Below, in pieces: positions 23,301 through 35,146 of a stretch of 64,000 nucleotides of DNA. Source of the stretch: Alternaria dauci (lineage: Eukaryota > Ascomycota > Dothideomycetes > Pleosporales > Pleosporaceae). Numbering within the stretch: position 1 is the first letter of the stretch; every line of letters starts with the position of its first letter. The stretch is taken from contig NC_091280.1 in assembly GCF_042100115.1 (NCBI RefSeq), positions 992,001 to 1,056,000 of the forward strand, given 5' to 3'. The translations under genes were made by a program, and so were the position numbers. The notes below the pieces were generated by a model. It did no database searches. It had not been told where the DNA came from and saw only the letters and a list, made by a program, of their open reading frames with translations.

Positions 23301-24430
23301 AAAGACTGGTGGAACAGGACTCCCGCTTGGAAGATGACTGGAAAAGCGTGCAAGAGCTATTTTATCTCCAATTCTCTGTTACTGATACGGGACGCGGTCT
23401 TTCTGATGAGGAGAAACGTAGCCTCTTCACCCGCTTCTCGCAAGCCTCACCTCGCACGCACATACACTACGGCGGGTCCGGCCTTGGGCTTTTCATATCG
23501 CGCCGTCTCACCGAACTGCAAGGCGGTTCGATTGGTGTCGCTAGTGAATCTGGGAAAGGCAGCACGTTCTCCTTCTACATCAGATCACGTAGAGCCAAAC
23601 CAATGATGGCTCGGAAAGGCAGCTTACCCCATGTTTTCCCTGAAGATATCAAACACAGACAGCCCACACCGCTCGTAGGCCTGGCACGCCCGTCTCCTCC
23701 AATATGCAAACCCATAAGCGAGGATAGTCCACGATCCGACTCTGTGAGTCCAAAAGCAAGACGCCAATATATACAGTCAAGGCCATCGCAGACTGAACAT
23801 TCTCATGTTCGTCCCGAAGCTCTTGGGCTACCAGAAGGTCCCAACCTACAGGAATTGAAGCGCACAAAGAGTATACCAGATACGCTCCACGTTCTTGTAG
23901 TAGAAGATAACCTCATCAATCAGCGTGTTCTCGCTAAGCAACTACGCAATCTGGGATGCGTTGTCAGCGTCGCCAACCATGGTCAGGAAGCTCTTGATTT
24001 CCTACCAAAGACCACGCTCTGGAACAAAGATCACCCCATGTCGGACTCGATTGCACTAAAGGAAATCTACCACATCCCATCCACAGAGCCTATACCTAGT
24101 GGCTACAACGATGTCTCACCTGTTGAGCTGAACCTCATCCTGATGGATTGGGAAATGCCCATTATGAACGGGCTTACGGCCGTTGCAGAGATAAGAAAAC
24201 TCGAGGAACAAGGTTTATTGAGGGAGAGAGTACCAATCATCGGGGTCACTGCGAATGTGCGCCAACAACAAATCGAACAGGCCATGGCTACAGGCATGGA
24301 TGACGTTGTCGGTAAACCCTTTAGGGTTGCTGAACTGCTAGTGCGGATGAGAGGGATCGTTGCGGGGATGGGGCCTGAAGGCCCAAATGGCAATGCGCAT
24401 AGGATGGAGGGGTATACAAGCTTCGGGTGA
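20374..24430 (+). CDS. Hybrid sensor histidine kinase (PAS / HisKA / HATPase / receiver)
   Basis: Three exons (20374-22555, 22620-22973, 23037-24430) give 1309 residues; the start is the first ATG in frame. A PAS-like region (about 200-370; WAKTPLGPM, VIFWGDNVIMLYNEPY) is followed by a GAF-like stretch and a second PAS (about 585-720; VGIFIIDPTGTYTYRNQRWY). The H box has phospho-acceptor H759 (TSHEMRNPLSA). The ATPase has an N box (NLLTNAIKF, about 893), D box (VTDTGRG) and G box (GGSGLGLF). The receiver domain (about 1128-1285) has the acidic pair in VVEDN, phospho-acceptor D1216 (LILMDWEMP) and the conserved Lys in GKPFR. There is no signal peptide or membrane segment, so it is a soluble kinase that would pass phosphate through an Ypd1-type protein to Ssk1/Skn7-like regulators. 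The sensed signal is unknown. Confidence 0.93.
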
Positions 24431-25490
24431 AGCAAGAGCGGCCCGATTTCGACACACGAAAGACGAATCAGTGTTGAATGGCTGCGGATTAGAGGTTCAG
24501 CTACCACTCTAACTGTATTGACGTTAGGGAACCTCTGACTACCTTGGGGGCCTATCACGATACTGGACCACCTAGGCCGCTCATAATTGCTCTGGGGATC
24601 ATGATCAACAGTTTGCATTGCTGAGACAGAATCGCGAAACGAACAACGTCGATCTCCCGCTTGTATAGCTCAAGGGAAACGATTTGGCGGGCTACCGCAG
24701 GTAGAAGCAGTACCTCTACCCATCCACCCAGCCAAAAGAATTTGTCGCCACTGGCAACTCGGAAATTACAGTACATTTGCCTCTGCGGATGTTATTAGAG
24801 GAGGTGTGGCTATAGTATCGTCAACGGTTCAGAGTGTTCCGTACAACGTCGTTAAAAGTACAAATTGGTGACGGAAACGTGGTCACCTGTGGTGCGGCGA
24901 AGACAGTGGGTATGAAGAGGAGGAGTGAAGAAAGATAGGTAGTGGTCATGCGACAGGACTCTGAAAACCTATGGGCCAATAACCATATATGTATTCATAT
25001 GTGTCCACATCCTCCGTTGTGAAATCCTATGCGGACTATGGAGTCACATATTGTGTCCGTTCCACGACGCATCAATCATCTCGATGGTAACCCAATGCAC
25101 CCTTCGATTTCGCTGGAGCTAGTCTACTTTGGGCTACCAGCTAGTTTACCCAGACTCCAGCGAAACGAACCAAATCCATTTCATTAAACCGTTCCCCGAA
25201 AGAAAAAGTTGTGACGATTCCCATACAAACCAGAGCTCCAGCAGAGCAGACCCAGAGGCACGTTCTACACTCTCGTTTCACAACGTGACACTTTAGCGTT
25301 TTGGCGCGACGTGTTTCGTGTCTAGTCCTGATTTGGTCTAACTGCGCTGCGTCGAAGAATCAACGTCTGGACCCAACGAATTTTGTGGCATCCACAACTT
25401 CAGTCTGCATTTCGTTGACGGAACCAGACGGCCTCATAGCTTCTCGCCACCTTTTTTAACCGGTGTCTGCTTCGACGTCTTCGTAGCATG
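24431..25490. other. Convergent intergenic region
   Basis: This holds the 3' flanks of the histidine kinase and the RING gene. Its only distinct feature is an 11-bp inverted repeat at 25108-25165 (listed separately). No gene is supported. Confidence 0.5.
25108..25165. repeat. Inverted repeat with 11-bp perfect arms
   Basis: The left arm TTTCGCTGGAG (25108-25118) is matched by CTCCAGCGAAA (25155-25165) with a 36-nt spacer. The spacer itself carries CTAG near both ends. It may be a small hairpin in the 3' region of two convergent genes or a remnant of a miniature transposon; no target-site duplication is evident. Confidence 0.6.
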
Positions 25491-26828
25491 TTAATCATCC
25501 ACGTCCGTTGCTAGCGAATCTCTTTCCCACTCCTCATCGTCTTCAGCATAAATGATGCGCTGCCGCTCCCTCGCCTCACAGATTTCTGCTCTACAAAGCG
25601 GACAGCAGTTGCTATTCTTCTCGATGCCGTTGATCATACTTCTCAAACAATGTTTGTGGAACATGTGACCACACCTAACCTTCCAAGCCACTGTACTCGA
25701 CCTACGGACGGCGAAAGATTCCAAACAAACCGTGCAGGAGGCGTCAGTCCTAGGCTGGACCGGTCTAGCAACGTTTTTGACTAGAATGCGAGGCCCTGTC
25801 GCTTCAAACTCAACGTCGCTCAACTCGTCGGGGTCGTAATCTTGCCAATCCTCTAGAATGTGGTCGGGGACAACCAGGCCTTTATTTTGACCAGGTACAT
25901 AGTCTGGTTGTGGCGATGCAGCTGGATCGGTAATCATGCCGAGTTCAAGATGGCGGAAAAGCTCTATTGCTTCAGAAGGCTTATCCTGGAAGCCTCCTTC
26001 CACACAGCGCAGTAGCCATTTATACATTTCCCAGTTCAGGTACCCTCTTTTTGTGCTTTCAAGCAATTTTTTCGCCCGCAGTACTACAGCATCTTGGATA
26101 GTCCGATGGTTGGTTCTCGAACAGCGTATGCGGGCATGTAGTGGGATGTGGCTCATCGGGTCAGCGAACATGCGGGATAGCTGATTCACTCGATACTCTG
26201 CAAGCGCCTCTACTACTTGTGCACTGGGTGCATAATCTGTCTTCTTGAAAAGGTCGCAAACGTAGGCGACGTGGTGCACAAGGAAGAGGACGACAGTGTC
26301 GGTAACCCCGCTTTTGCCGTCACCTATACCGTTTGTCGGAACCAATAAGTCAGTGGTCGGCTCGTCGACGCCACTCGGCCGGTCGTAATATTGGGGTTGC
26401 TCTGCCACCAGCCTAAAAACGAGATCTGTGAACTGCCCATCGTAACCGAATTGCAACGACTGTAACAGGAAATAAGTGTGTTGGTCGACACGTAGGCCCA
26501 TGAAGACTTTTTCGCCGCGCCGATTTTCCTGTGATAGATAGATATAGTTGAATAGCTCGTCACGTCGCTCCATCAACTCCTGCCAGATTCGGTTGAAGAA
26601 CCCAGACGGCGTCGAGACACGCTCTCGTGGGCGTTTGATCCACATCGAGAGAGCTAATTTGCGGGAATCGTCACCTTCTGCCTTATGGCTCATCGCAGCG
26701 ACGAGAATATTGTCGTAGGTACAAAGTATGCTGGTGCGAGCTTCGTGTGTGTCTTCCGTTGCAGTGAGGAGAGTGTGTAGGTATTTTAGAGGCGTTGGAA
26801 ACTGTCCCACCGGACTGGAAGATCCCAT
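25491..26828 (-). CDS. RING-H2 finger protein, likely E3 ubiquitin ligase
   Basis: A single exon of 445 residues; ATG at 26828 is the first in frame. Residues 1-350 are mostly helical with no recognised domain. The C-terminal RING (about 365-413) has CTVC, then C-G-H-M-F-H-K-H-C, then CPLC, a C3H2C3 pattern with all eight ligands. RING proteins usually bring an E2 enzyme to a substrate. An acidic stretch precedes the RING and a very acidic tail follows (AEDDEEWERD). A decayed paralogue lies head to head at 27768-29240. The two share the motif after DPMS/DPFS, the EFEATGP/YFEPIGP block before the RING, and the INGI segment inside it. Substrate unknown. Confidence 0.85.
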   Translation of the reverse strand: MGSSSPVGQFPTPLKYLHTLLTATEDTHEARTSILCTYDNILVAAMSHKAEGDDSRKLALSMWIKRPRERVSTPSGFFNRIWQELMERRDELFNYIYLSQENRRGEKVFMGLRVDQHTYFLLQSLQFGYDGQFTDLVFRLVAEQPQYYDRPSGVDEPTTDLLVPTNGIGDGKSGVTDTVVLFLVHHVAYVCDLFKKTDYAPSAQVVEALAEYRVNQLSRMFADPMSHIPLHARIRCSRTNHRTIQDAVVLRAKKLLESTKRGYLNWEMYKWLLRCVEGGFQDKPSEAIELFRHLELGMITDPAASPQPDYVPGQNKGLVVPDHILEDWQDYDPDELSDVEFEATGPRILVKNVARPVQPRTDASCTVCLESFAVRRSSTVAWKVRCGHMFHKHCLRSMINGIEKNSNCCPLCRAEICEARERQRIIYAEDDEEWERDSLATDVDD

Positions 26829-27767
26829 GATCGCGGATTTAGGTGGTTGAAGTTGAATGTTCACTGTAATAGATAGGATGAGTGTGAGTGCTCTCCTATA
26901 TATATTTGTCTGTTCTCAAAGCTCTGCAATGCTTTGTCCCATAGCTGTGAGTGAAGAACACAGACTTTGTGAAATATCTGTCGAATGGCGTTTCATCAGC
27001 CTTTGTGCGATTCTACCTCCCAGAGCGAAGTTTCACATCCAACTTGTCACAGGGAGCGCTTCTGGTAGAAATCGTTCCATGGCCAAGGACCGCAAGAGCA
27101 GCGACGGCAATACCTGTTAGAAACAATCTTGGAATGCTCTTTTGGAATAGGTGTTTGAAAGGTATACTGGAAATCAGCACAATGAGCATCTTCGGTTGGT
27201 GAGCTGTGAAAAAAGCGAGAGTTTGTCACACAATGTGCCAGTGAGTACAAATACGATCTGTTAGTCTGGTGTTTACCTTCGCTCTTGCAATGCACAGCCA
27301 TGGTAGCTGGACGCAAAAAATCTCAGATACTGAGCAAAAAAAGCTTAGCTTGGTGAACGCATCGAGGGTAGGGATTCCCAATCCTTTGTATATGAGTCCA
27401 ACTTGTTACGCACCATTTTGCCTCTTTGCAAAGGACAACACTGTCCGTCGTTCGGATCATATCATGTATTGGACAGGCAGTCTAAACTTACTGAAGTCTT
27501 GCAGGTGAGATTGAGGGCGCCTTCAAGACGATTGCGCTGCCGGTGAAGAAAGAAGCCCCGCAAATATCTGTACGTTTGACACAGTGGCGCACCACAAAGT
27601 GAAAGAGAGGTTTTACCCACTATGCGACGCTCACTTAAATTCTGCTGGCTGTAAAGAGTTTTCTTTCGCTTAGCCCAAACTCGAATTTAGTTACACAGGC
27701 TTACTCGTCACAACACTCCCAAGGTTCAGTCGAAAAAGGATTCGGATCCTCCAAAAACTCGGCAGAA
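26829..27767. other. Divergent region between the two RING paralogues
   Basis: This 939-bp region would serve as promoter for both the intact minus-strand gene and the decayed plus-strand copy. Short frames on both strands lack motifs; no gene is supported. Confidence 0.5.
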
Positions 27768-29240
27768 ATGGAGAGGGTATCCGTTCCTCCGACAGTAATA
27801 CCAATGACCCATCTAGAGACATGTCTCCGCCATTTGCGAGGATATTTCGAGGCGACCACCAGGATTCTGAGTTCCTACTGCGATTTGCTCGGTTTTTGTC
27901 TATCATACCAGGCCATCGATTCCGATGCAACACGCTCGATGATCAAGCGGTTAGTGTCTGAGCAATGGGCCGAGTTGCGGTCTGGCTTACCTGACCTACC
28001 GACGGGGACGGTCAAGGTGGTCTTGCCAACTTTTAATATAATTTGGGATGAAGTCGCTGCAGTTCTTGACGCTGTCCTGCTTCTAGATCCAGCCAAGTAC
28101 AATCTGGAGTTTGGGGAACAACATGTCGACTACTACGGTCTGGTGGTCGACCCCAGCATCATACTAATATGCGACACTCTTATGAATCTGTCATCTGACT
28201 TCGAGGATTGGATCATGCACATTATCAACTCTCAACCGCGCTATAATGATGTTCCAGATGATCTTCAAGATCAGCTCAAGGCACGTCAGTTGCTGGGAGC
28301 CAACACTATCCCCGAAATGGCTCGGATGATCACCGCAAATCCTCTTGATTACAAGGAGATCGAGAGTGAAATTGCTCACTTCGCCGGACTCGTTCAGGTT
28401 ACGATTGATCATCACCAAGAAATGAGATGGTTCTCAATGGGTCATCCTTCTCTCAACGACTACCTCAACGAACTAGTAGATCATCATCGCTCCCTGATCT
28501 CCGACCCCTTCTCAAAACTGTCTTTGGCACTACGTCAGAGATTTGCATCGTGCGATATCCGCGGTACAGCGAGGCTGCTAGTATAAGATGCGACGACTCT
28601 CTTGAACCGGTCATTTTACACCGCCCGCGGCCATTCTTGGGACATGTTCAAGAACTTCGTCGACGGTCTCATGCACGTTGTTAGTGCGCTTGGCTCAGTG
28701 TGCCTTGGTCATGTACGAACAGCGCTCTCCATGATCCGATTAGATTGTTTCCTGGATCCAAACGCTACAAGAGATGATACATGGATATGGCTACCTGAAG
28801 AAAGGGACGATGAGCACGAGTCCGATGGCGAATTTGACCTAGACCATCTGCCAGAAGTCTACTTCGAACCTATCGGGCCCGTTATCAAGGCCGAACAGTA
28901 CGCCTTCGCCGTCACCAAGATTTCTGATCTTCTTGGAGAAGACTGCACCATCTGCCGTGATGTGCTCAACGTCCATGAGACTGTACGCGACGAAGTCCCG
29001 GTCAGAATTGATTGTGGTCACGCCTTCCACTACGGCTATCTGAGTACTCTGATCAACGGTATCTCTAGATTTTCTAATCTATGTCCCAATTGCCGGTACA
29101 TGGTGTGTCCTCGAAGGCCAAATCGGCTGAAGGACGCTGAAGAGCTTGAGAGTGCGCAAATTCTGGGGGAACCAGATGAAACAGAGCCAGGGCGCTTCCT
29201 TCAGGACAGGTATGGTGATGTGATTATGACGGATGAATAA
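27768..29240 (+). pseudogene. Decayed paralogue of the RING-H2 gene
   Basis: The frame starts at ATG (MERVSV) and runs 272 codons to TAA at 28584-28586. It then continues in the same frame to the TAA that ends at 29240. The sequence after the stop still aligns with the intact paralogue (WDMFKNFVDG against WEMYKWLLRCVEGG), so coding similarity spans the stop. In the RING (CTIC, CGHAFH, CPNC) the Cys after the second His is Tyr (HYGYL where the paralogue has HKHCL), so one zinc ligand is missing. A 72-nt in-frame intron (28581-28652) could remove the stop, but it would delete conserved residues and lacks a good branch site. A non-functional relic is most likely; a sequencing error at TAA alone would not explain the lost Cys. 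Confidence 0.7.
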
Positions 29241-32200
29241 AAATCCGGTCGACGCAGCATAGCGAAGCAAAAGACCGGGTGAGTGTCACGAAAAGTCGAG
29301 ATGGATGTATCTTCGGCACCTAATTAGGTGCTGGATCAATAGCCCGACAGTTACCACATTGTAAATCGTAGTGGTAAAACCTTCAATATTCACATGTACA
29401 AATCTTTCATGCACATCAACTCATCCGTGAAGTACGCCAAAAAAAAGTTATCCTGTTTTACCATTGTCCACCCACAGTGATCATTCTGACGAATAGCCGT
29501 GTTCGAGATATTCAAATTTCATCAGCTTAAAAGTTGGATATTCCATCTAAGGCTACTTTGTCAAATGTCAGCCAAAAAGATCTGCAACGCTCACTATGGT
29601 AAATTCGGCGAGCATGCCGGAAATTCAAGGCTAGATTTCCATTTCGTCATGCAAGTCGATGGAGAAAAGATTTGGTCCGAATGTGCGAACCGGGTTTGTC
29701 CAGTCCACGAAGCAAGGTCTTCTACTCTCACATCTGGATCAAGGCGACGTGGCAATGGAGACAAATCGCCTGATCAAGAACGGGGTACAGCGGTCCGTTT
29801 AGGTTTTCGCTTGGTCTAATATGTCGTAGACGAGCTCATCGTTGAGTCCAAGTGATCATGTTGGCGATCTCCGCTATAATCATGTGCTTTTGCGGCACAG
29901 CGGAGCTCGAACTTCCGAACAACGCTGTGTGACAGAATCTGTCGGTCTGACTGCGGCACATTTCTAACAAGAAGTGATGAGCGGCAGTGGCGGCGTGCTC
30001 GCATGGGGCACAGCATGTGAGAGATCGGAACGCAGCGCTTCACCGTTGCGGACGTTCCCGAGAGGCGCAGTTGGTTCTACTTAGACTGAAACGCGATGAT
30101 GGACAAGTTCTCTAGAGTTGAGCCTAGATAGCTGCGCCGTATTTCATATATGGTTGGAGGCCAGATGCTTCGCCGTACATATGCGACTGTGCCGTAGAGT
30201 TTGTAACTGCAGGACGCGAGTGCTTGAATATGGTACTCACAACATGTCCTCTAGCCAATAATCGTATTTATGGCGATCGATAGTCGGAAAGTATTGGTCT
30301 TGTAGAAAGAGGCAGAGAATTGCTTTCGGACCGTCATGTTGATGCGCAGACGTGTTGCTTGCGATGCATTAGCGCACTTGTGCTTCAAATTTCCTACCAT
30401 GTGATGGCCATTACTGCAGCCTTTGGTGATGATACATCGGAGATTCAGGATGTCTCACTTCGTGACAAATAGCCACATCACCGTCCAGAGATATGTGCGA
30501 ACCCAACTCAGAGGCTTCATCTCTAGAAGGCATATTGTTCCTTCCGACCGTATATGTAGCCGATGGACTGACAACTTAGTCTTCATCAATTTCCGACTAT
30601 GCGGCATCCAGTCACACGTGGTCATTTTGTCGTTAGGGTGGCAGGCGCTATTCAACAACCGTATCTGCGACCGCTGGTAGTGCATTTGAGGGTTTCAGTC
30701 TGTGATGTTGGCCATCGGTTCGGCCGAATGTACATCTAAGCGCCGGTTTTTGCCACTGCGATTGGTACGATTTCTAATATCGATAGTGTAGTCGAGTTGG
30801 TTCCCGACCCAATAGCTGGCCAGAGTGCTGTTGCGACACGCGAAGACAGAATATTTTCTCGGAGGTATTTCTCATTGGTTGGAAAGAGGTAAGCTGCAGT
30901 AGTCAGGCGGCAGTGTAGGAAGTAGTAGGAGTGCAGCGCGCTCTAAGCACATGGAAAAGGCAAGAAGAGGCTAGTGAACTGCGCATGCAACTGACCAGAG
31001 ATTGTAAATCATGAAGCATTGCCACGGCCAATACCTCGAATTAGTAGCTTCACATAGGGCTGAGCTACGTGGTCTGCATGAGGCTCCGACATCCAGGCAA
31101 GAGTTCTGATGGTGTAATGGGAGAGGACGAGACAGTGGTGGCTTGCTCGGCGGCGCTTACAGGTTTTGTGGTTGGGGGGCTTGCGTCGGCTACGGCTTAC
31201 GCATTCTACATTATTCATCCAGTCGGCGGAGGACCACAGGGCAGGAGTTCACAATGTACAACTCCGTGGACGCCGACCAGGGACATGTATCTGCCAGTGA
31301 CGGGAGCATGCTTGAGAGGAACAAGTGGATGCACGGTATTCCGGGCATGGCGGAGCCAGGCACGTGCAGGCGCAAAACAAGTTGCGATAGCATGCGGCTG
31401 CTTGCAGACCTTGTTCTGGTGCATGCACGGCTCTATCGGGGATTGGAAGTTGATTGCTAGTATACATGGTGCCGTCATTGCAACGAACGATGCAGATGTC
31501 GCGATGAGGAGCTGGGGGGTGTGGTGGCAGTTTTTGGCGAGGCAGACTTTGTTGGTTCAGCCTCATGGAGGATTAGGCGGAAGGCTAGACATGTGGGTGG
31601 AGCTAACTTTAGCAACGGGAGGGAACGGCACTAGGCTTGTTTGGGCACACACTTGGTGCGACTGCCCCCGCACGAAATGTGAAAGATAGATATGTCCAGC
31701 CGTGTGATGGCGGTGAGGCTGTGATGGTTTGGCGCATGATGAGGTAGGAGACATGTAAATGGACTGACATAGAAGCCGCTGCACATACGTGCGTGTTGCA
31801 TATCGCAATATTGAGCGATGCAGACCAGGTAAGCGGCAGTGGGTGGGTGTAGGCCGATGAAGGATCAACTACGCAGCCGAATCAGATAGCTTTCGCGACA
31901 GAAGTGGTGCTCGCACGTGCCTCGCCGTGATTGCATCCTGAGATCAAGCCATGCCCGTTGCAACGGGCATTATCTGCAGCCTGAGGGATCCTACTGGAAT
32001 TGTCCTGCCGTGTGATACCTGCCTCCTCTTCCCAGCGACCTGATTGCGGGGACGCCGACGATGCCAACACAGCATGGCTTCGTACGTCATTTCGGCGAGC
32101 GCGACAGCGACACAGTGACCATGATCTGATGGCGTACACCATCCCCAGATACTCCAAGCGGGAAGCCATTCGTTGTAGATCTGTGATGAGTACTGCCGGG

Positions 32201-35146
32201 ACGACTTCGGTATCTTTCCTGACCTCACGGGAGGAGAGCCAGCCTAGCTAGAGCAACCGCCTGAGTCGCGCCATCTGCGGGTCGCGGCAAACAGCTCTCG
32301 ACCTTCCTGTCTCACCCTGACCCACCAGCGATGCTCCACGCGAGGCAGTCCTCCCTAGACTTTGGACAACAGCCCAGGCATGGTTGTGACGAGACTAGGT
32401 AACTCGGACGGCTGGCACGTGCCTTTCATTTCTCAACATCCCCCACTAAACCATCGCGCTTTGAACCTTTCCGGGCGGGCCAACGGTGATCATTGGCCTT
32501 CTCGTCGTCGCAGAGAGCCTTGGATTGGTCATGTCGCAGCGCACAGGTCTTTGTCGGACGACGTTGATTGTCTAGCCCTACGGCTATTGAGCATGGAGCT
32601 CATGGCCCGCCACCTGTCAACAAACTCCAGCATCGTGGAGAGGGGCCACAGCTGCAAGTCAAGTCAAGTTATCTCGCTTGGTTTTGTCGCTGTACACCCT
32701 AGACGCGCTCATCAGCCGATGCGACCCAAGACCTTGACAGCCTCCAACCCAGACACGTGCCGAAGCGTGGAGCCTGCCGGATCGAGTTTTGCATTCATCG
32801 AGATTACCGGCTATATTGCGTCTTACGCCCCCATTGAGCAAGCAATGTCGTCTATTCTGACACATCCGGCTCGACTTTCACCGCTTCAGTTTCAGCGTCT
32901 TCGACAAGCGCTCAAGGGACAGCTCCATAGCCTGCGGGACGTTGCAGTTCATTTCCCACCACACTAATCTGAAGTGGTACTATTAAGCGATTCTGCCGGC
33001 TGGCAGCCTCGCGCAAAGATTGTGGGAGCGAGCGAAACCCGACCCGCCCACCCAACGCTTGAACCAAAACAGCAAATGGCATGGTCTTTCTTGCTAATGG
33101 AACGGACAAGGTTGTTGCTGTTCAGTGAATCGCGAGAGCCGCCGACGGAGCATTGCAAACTTCATGAGCCGCCAAAGCATATCGACTTGGACCTGGATTA
33201 CGCGCCAACGACAAGCTACTAGCTGCTGAACATAACCCACCACACAGGCTGCGATTCGTCTGCCCATGTTAGACTGCAGATTGCTTACCAGGGTCATCGC
33301 CATTACCCATCGTCTCGGTTGCGGAGGAGCTGAGCCATCATGAAACCGACAGCGGTCCTGGCCCGACAATCAGGCTCGCCAGCGCCCAAACGCGCAACAA
33401 GCTGGTCGTCCCATGTGCAGTCGACAGCCATCGTCAATCTGAAGGCGGCTCTGCCGGCTGGAGTTATCCGCATGGGGGGTTTTGAGTTGCAAGTCTCTGA
33501 TGTGCAACTGCAGGAGCTTGAGCCCTGGAAACCGGTGAAGCCTACGTGACGTGCGTGATGCAGTCGTCCTCTGTGCCAAGCAAAACGCGTCGACCCTCAT
33601 CAAATCCTCGGTCGTCCCCCATGCCTGTGCAAACCAGTGCAAATCAATGCAAAAGTGGGCGCCATCGTCGTCAGGCGCCTTTCATTTGCCTTGTGCCTTG
33701 AAAGGCTGAACAAGCTTGGTCGACGTGTTCCCAAGCTTTGCGCGAGCGGACGCACTAAACCATAAGGCCCCCCGCCCTTGCAAGTAGCCCTACGCCCACA
33801 GCGGGCTGCCGTGTGGAGATTGGGCGAGGGTCAGGGACTGCAGGACCACCTGAAGCCGCTTCATGTGCTCGCGGAGGGACTGCTTACTGTGCTTACGCCC
33901 TGGACATTTCCACCTTGACGAATGATCACAGCAAAACCATGGTGTGCAACGCCGTCGGCCAGGAACTATGTGTTGCAGCTTTCGCCGTCGTTGCCATCGC
34001 CGACTTGTGATTCGGCGACCACACGTCTTGCCGTTGTCCTGCGTGTTGTACTGTATAAACTCTGACGCCATGGGTCCCTGGCATGGCTGGTTGACAGGCG
34101 AGACTACACATCTGCCGCTCAGCGCACCTAACAAATGCCATATCCACCAATTAACTTACATGGCACCACGAAACTTTCGGGCACATCTCCCACTGCAGGG
34201 ACGGATATCGCAAACCCGACGCCTACCCCGACGCGATTGCTCAGCATCCTTCGACAACCTTCTCTGCAAGGGGCATCATGTGTCGTCGCGATGACAGCAT
34301 ATTGCGATGCTGCTGCATCTTTGGTGTAAGCGGCAGCATGGGCGCCGTTGCAGGAGGGCTGAGCACGGTCATGCTCTACGCGAGTCTCTATTTCGGGTCC
34401 CCCATGGCTCTCACAAGCCACGCTCCTCTTAGCATCGAGCGTGAAGTTTGAGGCGGGAACGGTCCGCAGCCTGGCCTAGCGGTGTCCTCCAACTACCCAG
34501 TCACATCCTGCCCATGTCCCAATTTTGGTGCGCGGATGCCTTGTTGCTCAGTGTGACTAACGGAACCGTTCGCCTGCACGCCCGCAGCCATGCCCGTGGG
34601 CTCAAGCCATGGACTTGCCATGGGATCGGCCAATGCACTGCCTATGGCGGATACCCTGGAAAGCACCATGTCTACACCCTGCACATGTCGGCTTGCAGCG
34701 TCTATGACCCTCGTCGCTTTTCCAACCCCCATATTCGAGTATGCTCCTCGTTCGGGGTTGGCTCAGGCACAGCCCGCAGATATTTACAGTCTCTTCCTCT
34801 CCACAAACCTATCCGGGCGCAGCATATTCTCCTACAATCGTCGTAAATGCCCTGTTTTGGACCGGCTTTCCTTCCCAATCTAGTCAACTACACACCACGT
34901 TAAGCCGTCTCCCCTGGCGGTTGTTCCTTAATTCAACTTTCTGTCCCCCGGCTGCCTATCATCATCCCGTAGGAACAGCACCGACTCGTCCAAGACATGA
35001 TCGCTAGTTCATAGCCGTCTGTCGTACCACTAGATCTGGAACGTTTAGCACACATTAACCACGTCTCCACTTGAGCTTCTGATCTCTCCTAGCCCCATCG
35101 TTTTCCAACTTAAGATATATACCATCCGTCGCCTCGTCTATCCGAC
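29241..35146. other. Long region without supportable genes
   Basis: About 5.9 kb between the RING relic and the C2H2 factor. Frames of up to about 200 codons occur near 31069-31689 and 32362-32967, but they begin at non-ATG codons or overlap opposite-strand frames, and none shows a domain or credible splice structure. The left half is fairly AT-rich, while the part from about 32 kb on is not, so it does not look like uniformly RIP-mutated transposon DNA. It may be a long promoter for the factor at 35147, may encode non-coding RNA, or may hold fast-evolving genes I cannot recognise. Confidence 0.45.

Noticed and set aside
28581..28652. In-frame 72-nt intron that would remove the TAA in the RING relic
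   Set aside because: It would delete the conserved WDMFK segment, lacks a good branch site, and the RING has a second lesion, so decay is the simpler reading.
31069..31689. 206-codon plus-strand frame
   Set aside because: It begins at a GTG, overlaps several opposite-strand frames, and its Cys/Trp-rich composition has no recognisable pattern.
32362..32967. 201-codon plus-strand frame
   Set aside because: It begins at TTG, and the sequence lacks domains or biased codon use.
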